DNA from: Mycobacterium sp.
GTDB taxonomy: Bacteria; Actinomycetota; Actinomycetes; Mycobacteriales; Mycobacteriaceae
Direction: 5' to 3'
Assembly: GCA_018882545.1 (NCBI GenBank)
Contig: VERS01000007.1
Span: forward strand, 1-14,286
Length of the DNA: 14,286 nt
Each line of letters opens with the position of its first letter. The first letter of the stretch is position 1. Positions 5,994-12,775 of the stretch are shown here, piece by piece. The translations under genes and the position numbers were made by a program. The notes beneath the pieces are model-generated. The model searched no databases and was not told where the DNA came from. It saw only the letters and a list, made by a program, of their open reading frames with translations.

Positions 5994-6395
5994 TCAGGAC
6001 TTCTCGACGTAGGACTTCAGCCGGTTGAGAACCCCACCCCAGTAGGTGTTGCAGTACGCCAGGTGCGGGTCGTCGGCGGCCCACTCGCCGTCCGTCAAAG
6101 CAACTTCGGTGCGACCGTCGGGCAGATCAGCCAGGCTGATCGTCAACGTCTTGCCGACGGTGTTGCCCGGCCCCTCCACCGCGGTCCGCACGATCGAGGT
6201 GTCCTTGTTGAGTTCATCGATCCGCCAGCCGAACGTCAGTCCCGGCTTGGGCTTCCAGGTCACCGTCTTACCCGGGACTGCCTCACCGGTCATCGTTCCC
6301 TCATGCCACTCCCGCATGTGGTCGATGTCGGCCAGTGCGGCATACACCTCCGAGCGGGGTGCGGAGATCGCGATGGCGTGCCGAAGTGTCGTCAT
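5994..6395 (-). CDS. SRPBCC / AHSA1-type ligand-binding protein
   Basis: A 133-aa START-like (SRPBCC) protein: an N-terminal strand of the form RHAIAISAPRSEVYAALADIDHMREW (residues 5-30), a middle run of strands (VTWKPKPGLTFGWRIDEL), and a C-terminal helix (CNTYWGGVLNRLKSYVE). Members bind hydrophobic or aromatic ligands in a deep pocket; some are cyclases or hydrolases, many only carriers. ATG 6395 is preceded by AAGGAG overlapping the UbiD stop, so the two genes are coupled. Its position between UbiD and UbiX suggests binding or conversion of the pathway's aromatic compound; this is inference. Confidence 0.82.
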   Translation of the reverse strand: MTTLRHAIAISAPRSEVYAALADIDHMREWHEGTMTGEAVPGKTVTWKPKPGLTFGWRIDELNKDTSIVRTAVEGPGNTVGKTLTISLADLPDGRTEVALTDGEWAADDPHLAYCNTYWGGVLNRLKSYVEKS

Positions 6396-6407
6396 GTGGT
6401 CGTCTCC

Positions 6408-8054
6408 TTAGGTCGGATCAACGACGATGCCGTCGTCGAAGTAGGACACCTTAGTCCGGATCTTCTCGTATTCCTTGCCTGTCTCGAGGTAATTGCCCTC
6501 GACAGCGCGCTCGGCGGCCGTCGCCCATCTGTCGGGCCAGTAACCCAGCCCATAACCATGCCAGGGTTTGCGGGGGGTGAGCGGTGGTAGTTTCTCCTCT
6601 TCCCAGATCTTCTTGGCGTTCTCCATGAATTCCTTGGTCGGCAGCGCCACCGGCGGGTAGGCCCAGTTCCGAGTGGCGTCGATCATGATCTGAGACCCGC
6701 CCAGTCCATCGGGGTAGGTGCGATCGGTGAACGATGCTTCGACCGGTGCGCCGGACGGATCCAGGTCGGTGTTGCGGCCGCGCTGTGTCTGAACGTCCTT
6801 GTGCGGCTGCACCCGCCAGGACAGCGCCCACAACACACTGTCGAGGTCGTTGCTGTCGATATCGTCATCGACGCCCACCACCCACTTGAACGCCGCCGCC
6901 GCGCGCGAAGAAGCCACCGCCCGCAAGGCGTTCCACACCTCACCGGCAACCGGATCGTGGAACTCGACGACCACGAAGTTCGACGCTCCGCCCATCTCGT
7001 GGATGCTGACCTTGCGCATGTTCGGCGACTTCAGCCGCAGTTCCTCCTCGAGGAACCCTTCAAAGCCGTACTTGCGCAAGCAGGAACTCTCACTCGGCGG
7101 CATCTCGCTGATGAAGGCCTGCAGGATCGGCTTGGTCCGGTGCGTGATGGCCGTGACTTCGAAGATCATCTGATAGTCCTCGGCACCGACATAGCCGCCG
7201 TATTCACCGAACGGGCCTTCCATTTCCAGGACATCGGTGCGGATGCGGCCCTCGATGGCGATCTCGGCTCGCGCCGGAATGAGCAGGTCCACCGTTTCGG
7301 CCTTGACCAGTTCCAGCGGTGCACCGTTGAGTGCGCCGGCGGCGTCATACTCGGAGATGTTCAGTTTGTTGACAGCGCACAGTGACAGCGCCGGCGGCGG
7401 TGCCAGGATGAGAACGGCTTCCAAGGGTTTTCCGAGCCGGCGGGCCTTCTCCCAGTAGCCGCGCTCGTCCTGACCGGACATCATCAGCACGCCGGTGCGA
7501 TCAGCCGCCTTCAACATGACCCGGTAGGTGCCGGCGTTGTAGATGCCGGTTTCGGGATCCTTGGCGATCCAGATCGGCGCGCTGAAGTAGGCCGACGAAT
7601 CGGTGCCCGGATTGACCACGGGCACCGGCAAAGCGTCGATCCCACCGCTGGAGATGAGGTCGTCACCGGTGATGATGTTCTCTTTCACCGGGGCGTCCGC
7701 CGCCGCGACAGTCACCGGCGCGATCGGGTTCTGCTGAGCCTCCGACCACTTCGCGGCGATCTGCTCCGGAGTGTCGACCCCCATGGCCGCGGCGTAGACC
7801 TGGGTCGAGGCGCCGACGATGGCGACTGCCATCTGCGCGTCGAAGCTGCGGCCCCGGGAATCGGTGAGGTTTTCGAACAACCAGCCGGTGCGCTGCTCGG
7901 GAGGCAGGCCGCGGAACTGCCAGCGCACCAACGGCATGACCTCAGTGTCCTTGTTGATGGTGCGGGACAGTCGTCTCAACAAGCCGCGGCGGTCGAGTTC
8001 CTCGAGGTACTCACGGACGTCGCGGTACTTACCGGTGCCGGATGGGTTCGCCAT
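6408..8054 (-). CDS. UbiD-family prenyl-FMN-dependent decarboxylase
   Basis: A 548-aa member of the UbiD family, which uses prenylated FMN to decarboxylate, reversibly in many cases, aromatic or alpha,beta-unsaturated acids. The cofactor and catalytic residues are present: N173 and R178 in NAGTYRVM, and the EGPFGEYGGYVG loop with E279 and E284, giving the E-R-E set. HRTKPILQAFI (residues 305-315) and a C-terminal domain with WALSWRVQPHKD follow. It is longer than E. coli UbiD. ATG 8054 is chosen over upstream in-frame sequence because it has GAAAGG about 8 nt before it and gives the expected N-terminal helix. Phenolic, ferulic-type or heterocyclic acids are all possible substrates; the genes nearby do not decide. 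Confidence 0.93.
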   Translation of the reverse strand: MANPSGTGKYRDVREYLEELDRRGLLRRLSRTINKDTEVMPLVRWQFRGLPPEQRTGWLFENLTDSRGRSFDAQMAVAIVGASTQVYAAAMGVDTPEQIAAKWSEAQQNPIAPVTVAAADAPVKENIITGDDLISSGGIDALPVPVVNPGTDSSAYFSAPIWIAKDPETGIYNAGTYRVMLKAADRTGVLMMSGQDERGYWEKARRLGKPLEAVLILAPPPALSLCAVNKLNISEYDAAGALNGAPLELVKAETVDLLIPARAEIAIEGRIRTDVLEMEGPFGEYGGYVGAEDYQMIFEVTAITHRTKPILQAFISEMPPSESSCLRKYGFEGFLEEELRLKSPNMRKVSIHEMGGASNFVVVEFHDPVAGEVWNALRAVASSRAAAAFKWVVGVDDDIDSNDLDSVLWALSWRVQPHKDVQTQRGRNTDLDPSGAPVEASFTDRTYPDGLGGSQIMIDATRNWAYPPVALPTKEFMENAKKIWEEEKLPPLTPRKPWHGYGLGYWPDRWATAAERAVEGNYLETGKEYEKIRTKVSYFDDGIVVDPT

Positions 8055-8109
8055 GAACGCGCCTTTCGGTGGTCTTTGCCAAGCAGGGGATGCGCCGACG
8101 TGTAGGAGA

Positions 8110-8188
8110 GGTATACCAAAGAACGCCCACCGCGGCGTTGGGGAACTAAGGATTGTTCTCCCCACAACACAAGCGCGCCTTTGTTGTG
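8110..8188 (-). promoter_or_regulatory. operator and promoter region of the UbiD operon
   Basis: Upstream of UbiD lie two dyads. CACAACA (8163-8169) and TGTTGTG (8182-8188) are perfect 7-bp arms around 12 bp, with half-sites 19 bp apart. GGGGAAC (8140-8146) and GTTCTCCCC (8155-8163) form a near-palindrome with one extra base. A palindromic GGTATACC at 8110-8117 supplies a possible minus-strand -10 (TATACC). The outer dyad is a good candidate site for the adjacent PucR-type regulator. A terminator for that regulator is less likely because there is no T-run. Confidence 0.45.
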
Positions 8189-8200
8189 CGTTTGAACTGT

Positions 8201-9387
8201 CTAACCCACCAAGAAGTCGACTTCAAACGCAAGGCACAGTTCCGCCAGCTCAGCTGGCCGACCAGGTGACTTGCCGGTGATTTCTCCGATTCGGCGTAGC
8301 CGGTGGCGCACGGTATTGGCGTGGCAGTGCAATCGCTGCGCGGCATCGTCGATCGCGCCGCCGGCATCTACCCACACCCGAAAGGTGTTGAACAGGACTG
8401 CACGCTCACGTTCGTCGACGTCGGCGAAGCCGGCGAGAACAGTCGAGGAGAGCTGTTTCATCACGTCGGGAGCGCTGACTACCGCAATTGACAGCGGCGT
8501 TGCCTCGAAGATGGCGACCAATGACCCTTCACGCGGTTCGGCGGACAACGCTATCCGGGCGTATTTCACACCTTGCGACGTATTCCGCAGGTCGTCGAAC
8601 CGCGAGCTGATGCCGACGCGATTGACGGCCACGCAGGCCAGCGTGCCCTTCAGAATCTCCAGCATCGCGTCGTCGCGGACATACACCGGACCGAGTTCAA
8701 CATCGGGCAGAAGTCGCCAGGTGAGGCGATGTCGAGGCTGTCGAGCTTGGCCTCGATACCCGGAAGGGCTGACCGGCCCAACGACGCGCACTCGGCTGCA
8801 ACGGCGACGTAAGGCCCCCTGGCGGGCAGCTTCAACATCTGCGCGATTTCCCAGAGATCCGCCTGCTCGACGATTCTTCCGTCGATGAGAGCTTCGGCCG
8901 AGGCTGCCCGCTCAGCAGCCTGGTTGAGAACCTTCCGGCTCACGGTGTCCCGGTAGGCATCCGCCATCGCATCGGTGTAGGCATCGTGTGCCAGCCAGTA
9001 CCGTTCGGAGAATTTCATGAACGCTTCCCGACTGAGATCCGGACGGGCGGTCTCCAGGTCCGACATTTCGCCCCTGGCCAATCGCCCCGCGATGCCGAAC
9101 GCCTCCAACATCGCCGGCAAGGGAATTCCTGCCCGTGCACGTGCGACCCCGATCTGGGTCGGCCGATCGGTCGAGTACGGGCCGGCGGAATTCAGTGCCT
9201 CGAATAGCAGCCGAAAAGTCGTCCGGCAGTCGGCGGTGAGCTCATCTTTGCCGATTTGGCCCGTGTCGCCGTAGTAATCGACGTTACGCCAGACGGCGTC
9301 GGCGGTGCGCGCCCCGAGAGCGTCGCATCGCTCCAGCAGTGCAGTTTGGATTTCGGCGATCTGCGCCTGCAGATCCGACGACGGCAT
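8201..9387 (-). pseudogene. PucR-family transcriptional regulator, frameshifted
   Basis: Two overlapping frames together make one PucR/CdaR-type activator. The N-terminal part reads from ATG 9387 to about 8725 (helical sensor region, then GGDEF-like middle). The C-terminal part continues in another frame from about 8722 to 8201 and ends with the PucR helix-turn-helix: GGAIDDAAQRLHCHANTVRHRLRRIGEITG. Adding one base near 8722-8725, where GCC TC-ACC TGG would read A-S-T-W, restores about 395 codons without a stop, the normal family length. The span of 1187 nt is one short of a multiple of three. It may be a real one-base deletion that kills the regulator or a sequencing error. It lies directly upstream of the UbiD operon on the same strand and probably controls it in response to a pathway compound. 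Confidence 0.8.
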
Positions 9388-9393
9388 GGGCAG

Positions 9394-9428
9394 AGATTAA
9401 CGTCGGAATTGAAAAAATCGCCGACGTT
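9394..9428 (-). promoter_or_regulatory. promoter and dyad of the PucR-type gene
   Basis: On the minus strand TAATCT (forward 9394-9399) ends 6 nt before ATG 9387, predicting a leaderless start. A perfect inverted repeat, AACGTCGG (9399-9406) and CCGACGTT (9421-9428), spans the -10 to -35 region with a 14-nt A/T-rich spacer. This fits autoregulation. It could also be a hairpin ending the transcript of the gene at 9470. Confidence 0.45.
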
Positions 9429-9469
9429 CTTCACGTGCGATCGCGTCGTGGAAAGTCCTCACCAAGCGC

Positions 9470-10075
9470 TTACCAAGGCGGGTAGACCCATCCGTACATC
9501 TCCCACGCTCCGAGGTTGGCGGTGGGCAGGATCTGCACCTGGTGGCCATCGCCGTAGCCGGGTGAGAGCCCCTGTACACCCCCGGAAACGAACGTTCCGT
9601 CGCCCCGAGAGATATCGACATGATTTCCGTACGGGCTGGCGGAGAACACCAGTGCGCCCCGCGGGATCGGCGTTTCGTGATGGTCGAGGCCCTGGTCAGC
9701 CAACGACTGGTAGAAGGACAGTGCCATGTCGTGACCGATGCCGGTCTCGGTTGTGAGGCCGAATGCGGCGTCGACGAAATCTTCGCAGCCATACGGGCCG
9801 AACACATCGGTGCCCACCATGCTCTCGGCGACCAGCACGGGATCGTTGGCCGGATAGTGGAAGCCGAGACTGCCCCGCGGCGAAACCAAGGCCAACTCGT
9901 CGAGTTCGACTGGGAAGCTGGTCTCATCCGGGACGCATTGCGCGCCCCGGTCGGTACCCGGGCCCGCCGAGCACGTAGCGGCGGCGACCCCGGCCGAGAT
10001 CACTGCCGCCGTGATTGAAGCCAGGGCGACCATAACCACCCCGAGGGCCGCGAGCTTCGGGCTGTTGTCTTTCAT
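9470..10075 (-). CDS. secreted NlpC/P60-like (papain-fold) protein
   Basis: A 201-aa protein with a Sec-type signal peptide: K2 and K7, a hydrophobic core at residues 9-33, and likely cleavage after an AAA near 33. No valid lipobox precedes C35. The C-terminal half has the order of an NlpC/P60-type cysteine peptidase: GCEDFVDAAFG with C97, IPRGALVFS (137-145), then NHVDISRGDGTFVSGG with H152. Such enzymes cut peptidoglycan peptides outside the cell. C35 and C47 could form a disulfide. The match is to fold pattern, not to a named member, and the third catalytic residue is not obvious. ATG 10075 has GGAGGGAG 5 nt before it; an ATG 12 codons upstream lacks one. Confidence 0.65.
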   Translation of the reverse strand: MKDNSPKLAALGVVMVALASITAAVISAGVAAATCSAGPGTDRGAQCVPDETSFPVELDELALVSPRGSLGFHYPANDPVLVAESMVGTDVFGPYGCEDFVDAAFGLTTETGIGHDMALSFYQSLADQGLDHHETPIPRGALVFSASPYGNHVDISRGDGTFVSGGVQGLSPGYGDGHQVQILPTANLGAWEMYGWVYPPW

Positions 10076-10129
10076 CAGACTCCCTCCGGTCGGCGTTTGA
10101 CCGTCCATCGAGCTATAGACCGTACGCCT

Positions 10130-10141
10130 CTGGGGCCCCAG
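10130..10141. repeat. 12-bp palindrome CTGGGGCCCCAG
   Basis: A perfect palindrome in the space between divergent genes, about 55 bp upstream of the secreted-protein start. It may be an operator; nothing else supports a role. The rest of 10076-10252 holds no gene that I can see. Confidence 0.3.
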
Positions 10142-10252
10142 TGTCGCAACGCTGCTGACCAGGGGGCCGCGACATAGGCACGGTTCAGCACCGCCGGGAA
10201 ATTCCGGCCGAGGAGTCGCCCCGATTCCGCGGAGGTGAGCCGGGTCGACTCG

Positions 10253-10258
10253 TAACGT
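10253..10258 (+). promoter_or_regulatory. -10 box of a leaderless promoter
   Basis: TAACGT is followed by 7 nt and then the ATG of the 18-codon ORF at 10266, the spacing seen at leaderless starts. No clear -35 box is visible. Confidence 0.4.
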
Positions 10259-10265
10259 GCTCGGC

Positions 10266-10322
10266 ATGGTCAAGCAACTGGTCGGCGCGGCGGGCGTCCC
10301 GGGACGCGCCGCGAACCGATGA
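10266..10322 (+). CDS. candidate 18-codon leader peptide
   Basis: A short ORF, MVKQLVGAAGVPGRAANR then TGA. Its stop overlaps the ATG of the following gene as ATGA (10319-10322). A TANNNT box ends 7 nt before its ATG, so it may start a leaderless transcript, with the main gene translated by coupling. The downstream gene has no good ribosome site of its own. The peptide has no Cys, Trp or His run that would suggest classic attenuation. Whether it is translated is unproven. Confidence 0.4.
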   Translation: MVKQLVGAAGVPGRAANR

Positions 10323-10972
10323 GCGGACAACCCGGCTGGCTGATCCCGACAATCAGCGCCGCGGCGAGCCTGCTCGGCACGCTGGTGGGCGGTCTGACGA
10401 CATACTGGACGTCCAAGAAGTCCTTCGACCGTCAGTTGGCCGCCGAGCAGAGCAGCCAGCGCAACACCGAATTGCGCGAGGCGGCGATCCGGTTCATCAC
10501 CGCGATCACCGACACCCCGGTGGCGCAGTCGGGGTTGGCCCGGGCCTCGGCGGAGTGGGGCCCGCTGATGGGGCAACTGGCCCAAGCCGATACCGACCAC
10601 GACTTCGTCGGCCTGGCCCGCACGATCGCCCCGGCGATCCCGCCGGACAGCCGCCGGGAAGAGGCCCTGGTGGAGTTGATGCGGTCGACCGGAGTGTTCG
10701 ACGACGATGTGCGCCGGGCGGTGACACTGCTGACCGAGTTGCGGCTGGTGGCACCCCGCGATGTCGCCGACAGCGCCCAGCGGGTGCTCTACACCGCAGC
10801 CACCCGGGAGCTGGCGGCCGCGTTCTCGCCACAGCGTCAGCGGCACGCGACCGACTCCTTCAACAGGGAGGTCAACGACTTCTTCAACCGGGTCCGTCAC
10901 CACATGAACGTCGAAGACATCGACTTCGACTTCTTCAACCAGGGCGTGATGCAGCGCATTTTGGAGACCTGA
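10319..10972 (+). CDS. unknown membrane-anchored helical protein
   Basis: I do not recognise the family. The 217-aa product starts with one hydrophobic helix (residues 7-30, GWLIPTISAAASLLGTLVGG then LTTYW). A charged helical region follows at 31-60 (SKKSFDRQLAAEQSSQRN), which may form a coiled coil. The rest is soluble and mostly helical, ending in aromatic-rich DFFNRVRHHMNVEDIDFDFFNQ. With KK after the helix, the bulk is probably cytoplasmic. The ATG overlaps the stop of a short upstream ORF. The gene stands alone, facing the minus-strand dehydrogenase gene whose stop is 30 nt away. Confidence 0.7.
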   Translation: MSGQPGWLIPTISAAASLLGTLVGGLTTYWTSKKSFDRQLAAEQSSQRNTELREAAIRFITAITDTPVAQSGLARASAEWGPLMGQLAQADTDHDFVGLARTIAPAIPPDSRREEALVELMRSTGVFDDDVRRAVTLLTELRLVAPRDVADSAQRVLYTAATRELAAAFSPQRQRHATDSFNREVNDFFNRVRHHMNVEDIDFDFFNQGVMQRILET

Positions 10973-11002
10973 CCGCTGCCGGTCCCAGGCCCTTTCCGGG
11001 CA

Positions 11003-11890
11003 TCACCTCTCGCGGTGGCTGACATCCTCACCCAGCGCTTCAGCCACCGCGCGCTGGAACACTGCCTCCTCGGGCACCACCCCGGTCCACTGCTCGAAAA
11101 TCTGAATCGCCAGTTGCACAAGCATTTCCACCCCGTCGACCACCGGGCAGCCATGCTCGGCGGCGGCGGCCAGGAACGGGGTGATGCGCGGGTTGGTGAT
11201 GACGTCGACCACGACGCAGGCCGGGTCCACGCTGTCCCAGCGCACCGGGACCGGTTCCAACTCGGGTGCACAGCCCAGGTGGGTGGCGTTCATCAGCAGG
11301 GTGGTGCCCGGCGGGACGGTGACCGGGTCCTGCCACGGCTTCCAGTCGGCGGGCACCCCGGCGGCGCGGGTGACGGTGTCGGCGACCTCGCGGCCCTGCT
11401 CCTCGCGGCGGGTCACCAGGGTGAGGTGCGCAGCGCCGGCCCAGGCGAGTTCGACGGCCATCGCCCGCCCGGCGCCGCCTGCCCCGAGCATGACCACCCG
11501 GCGGCCCTGCAGGGGGGCGACCTTGCGGATGGCCTTCACTACACCTTTGCCGTCGTTGTTGTGGCCGATCAGCCGGCCGTTCTCGATGGTCATGTAGTTG
11601 GCGGCGCCGATTGCGTGGACGTCGTCGTCGACCTCGTCGAGGAGTGGGATCACCGCGACCTTCCACGGCACCGTGATCGCCATGCCGCGGTAGCCGAGGG
11701 GGCGCAGCGCCGGCACGGCCAACGCCAGATCGTCGGCGGTGGCGATGTCGTTCTTCCAGAACTGCCAGGGCAGTCCGTAGTGGGCATAGACCGCGTCGAA
11801 CATCCGGTCAATGGGATTCTCGGCCACCGGGTGCCCGAGCATGCCGGTCATCTGTTTCTGCGGAGGGATACCGCCCGGGTCGTGTTCCAC
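11003..11890 (-). CDS. shikimate dehydrogenase-family oxidoreductase (AroE paralogue)
   Basis: A 295-aa NAD(P)-dependent dehydrogenase of the AroE/YdiB fold. Kept features are ITVPWK with catalytic K77, GAANYM near 95-100, NNDG with D113, the Rossmann loop GAGGAGRA at 136-143, and GVEMLVQ near the C-terminus. Lost features are the N-terminal HSxSP substrate loop, here AENPID at 23-28 without the serine pair, and the usual MLVxQ glutamine position. The substrate is therefore probably not plain shikimate; quinate or another cyclic alcohol is possible, and a housekeeping AroE role is unlikely. GTG 11890 lies 16 nt after the stop of the cysteine-rich gene but lacks a good ribosome site; ATG 11851 is an alternative. 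It looks like the third gene of a sigC operon. Confidence 0.82.
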   Translation of the reverse strand: MEHDPGGIPPQKQMTGMLGHPVAENPIDRMFDAVYAHYGLPWQFWKNDIATADDLALAVPALRPLGYRGMAITVPWKVAVIPLLDEVDDDVHAIGAANYMTIENGRLIGHNNDGKGVVKAIRKVAPLQGRRVVMLGAGGAGRAMAVELAWAGAAHLTLVTRREEQGREVADTVTRAAGVPADWKPWQDPVTVPPGTTLLMNATHLGCAPELEPVPVRWDSVDPACVVVDVITNPRITPFLAAAAEHGCPVVDGVEMLVQLAIQIFEQWTGVVPEEAVFQRAVAEALGEDVSHRER

Positions 11891-11906
11891 CTGGTGGCCG
11901 GTCGGA

Positions 11907-12068
11907 TCAGCCGGTGCCGCAGGAGCAGCCGGGCCCGCAGGTGCACGACGAGCAGGTGCAGGCCGGGTTGGCGCAGGCGGTGCCGCCCTGCCCGCACTGG
12001 CATCCCGCTCCGCAACTGCACGGCGAGCAGGTGCAGGCCGGGTTGGTGCATACAGTAGGTGCGCTCAT
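11907..12068 (-). CDS. 53-aa metallothionein-like protein, two seven-cysteine modules
   Basis: The ORF starts at ATG 12068, with AGGA 8 nt upstream, and codes for 53 residues of which 14 are cysteine. They fall in two modules, residues 7-25 and 32-50, each C-x4-C-x-C-x2-C-x-C-x3-C-x-C, offset by exactly 25 residues. The modules share NPACTCS and CxCGxGCxCG. There is no His and no aromatic residue, and the rest is Gly, Ala, Ser, Thr and Pro, as in metallothioneins that bind Cu(I), Zn or Cd through thiolates. It does not resemble the SmtA pattern or mycobacterial MymT as I know them. It lies 40 nt after sigC and 16 nt before the dehydrogenase gene, probably in one operon, with a copper ATPase nearby. 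A role as intracellular copper buffer is inferred. Confidence 0.85.
   Translation of the reverse strand: MSAPTVCTNPACTCSPCSCGAGCQCGQGGTACANPACTCSSCTCGPGCSCGTG
11949..12046 (-). repeat. in-frame 75-bp duplication within the cysteine-rich gene
   Basis: The 23 bases at 11949-11971 recur exactly at 12024-12046, an offset of 75 bp or 25 codons. The duplication accounts for the two cysteine modules. Identity at DNA level, including synonymous positions, suggests a fairly recent duplication or strong constraint. Confidence 0.85.
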
Positions 12069-12108
12069 GAGAACAATCCTGCCACGCGGCTTCTCAACGC
12101 GGGGCTTG

Positions 12109-12654
12109 TCAGCCGGTGCGGTCGTCGCGGTGTGCCGCGCTGATCAGATCGGCACGGGCGCGGGCCACCCGTGAGCGGATGGTGCCCAGTGGACATCCGC
12201 AGACCTCGGCCGCCTCGGCGTAGGACAGCCCCAACACCTGGGTGAGCAGCAGCGCATCGCGCCGGTCGGGTTCCAGCCCGTCGAGCAGCATCCGCACCTC
12301 GACGATGTCCTCGAAACGCCCCGTTCCGTGGGAGGAGTCCAGCAGACCCTCCAGGTCGACCCGGGCGGCGGTCCGGGGCCGGGCCTGGTTGCGGCGGATC
12401 TGGTCGACGACCACCCGGCGGGCGATCGACAACAGCCAGGTACGCGCCGCGGACCGCCCGGCGAAGCGCGGCAGTGCCCCGATCGCACGCAGGTAGGTCT
12501 CCTGGGTCAGATCGTCGGCGCTGCCGGGGTCGGCCAGGAATGCCACCAGCCGCCACACGTCGCGCTCGGTGGCCCTGATGAACTCATCGAGGGCCTTGCG
12601 GTCGCCGCGTCCGGCCGCCAGCGCCAGTCGGGTCACGGGATCCTCGGCGATCAC
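12109..12654 (-). CDS. sigC: ECF sigma factor SigC
   Basis: A 181-aa extracytoplasmic-function sigma factor with only regions 2 and 4. Region 2 contains [33 protein letters not shown] (about 31-63) and [19 protein letters not shown]. Region 4 contains [37 protein letters not shown] (about 134-170) as the -35-binding helix-turn-helix. The blocks closely match M. tuberculosis SigC as I know it. No anti-sigma factor gene is adjacent, as is known for SigC. GTG 12654 is chosen because the alignment starts there and a minus-strand TAAGGT (forward 12662-12667) ends 7 nt before it, indicating a leaderless start. In M. tuberculosis SigC has been linked to copper acquisition; the adjacent copper ATPase and thiol-rich protein fit this. 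Confidence 0.92.
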   Translation of the reverse strand: MIAEDPVTRLALAAGRGDRKALDEFIRATERDVWRLVAFLADPGSADDLTQETYLRAIGALPRFAGRSAARTWLLSIARRVVVDQIRRNQARPRTAARVDLEGLLDSSHGTGRFEDIVEVRMLLDGLEPDRRDALLLTQVLGLSYAEAAEVCGCPLGTIRSRVARARADLISAAHRDDRTG

Positions 12655-12661
12655 CCTTGGC

Positions 12662-12740
12662 ACCTTAGAACACGGCCGCGGGTAATTTGACTCACAGCGA
12701 CGCGGAACTTCCGACCGCCGCTGTCCGACTGTTCGGACAG
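12662..12740. promoter_or_regulatory. divergent control region between sigC and the ATPase gene
   Basis: Contains the sigC -10 candidate (forward 12662-12667), the short palindrome CGGAA-C-TTCCG at 12703-12713, and a perfect dyad: CTGTCCGA (12721-12728) and TCGGACAG (12733-12740) around CTGT. The dyad lies 35 nt before the ATPase ATG and could be an operator or a 5' UTR hairpin. It does not resemble the TACCC-N-GGGTA type of the mycobacterial copper regulator RicR. Confidence 0.45.
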
Positions 12741-12775
12741 CGAGGACCCCAGTGACACGCCCAGCGAGGAGGACG

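Noticed and set aside
8163..8188. Terminator for the PucR-type gene
   Set aside because: The arms are only 7 bp around 12 bp with no T-run, and the site suits an operator of the next operon better.
10076..10903. Long N-terminal extension of the secreted protein frame
   Set aside because: The extension overlaps the unknown plus-strand gene, is low in complexity, and would bury the signal peptide; ATG 10075 has a strong ribosome site.
10973..11002. Terminator between the convergent genes at 10972 and 11003
   Set aside because: Only a 4-bp GCCC/GGGC stem is visible, too weak to call.
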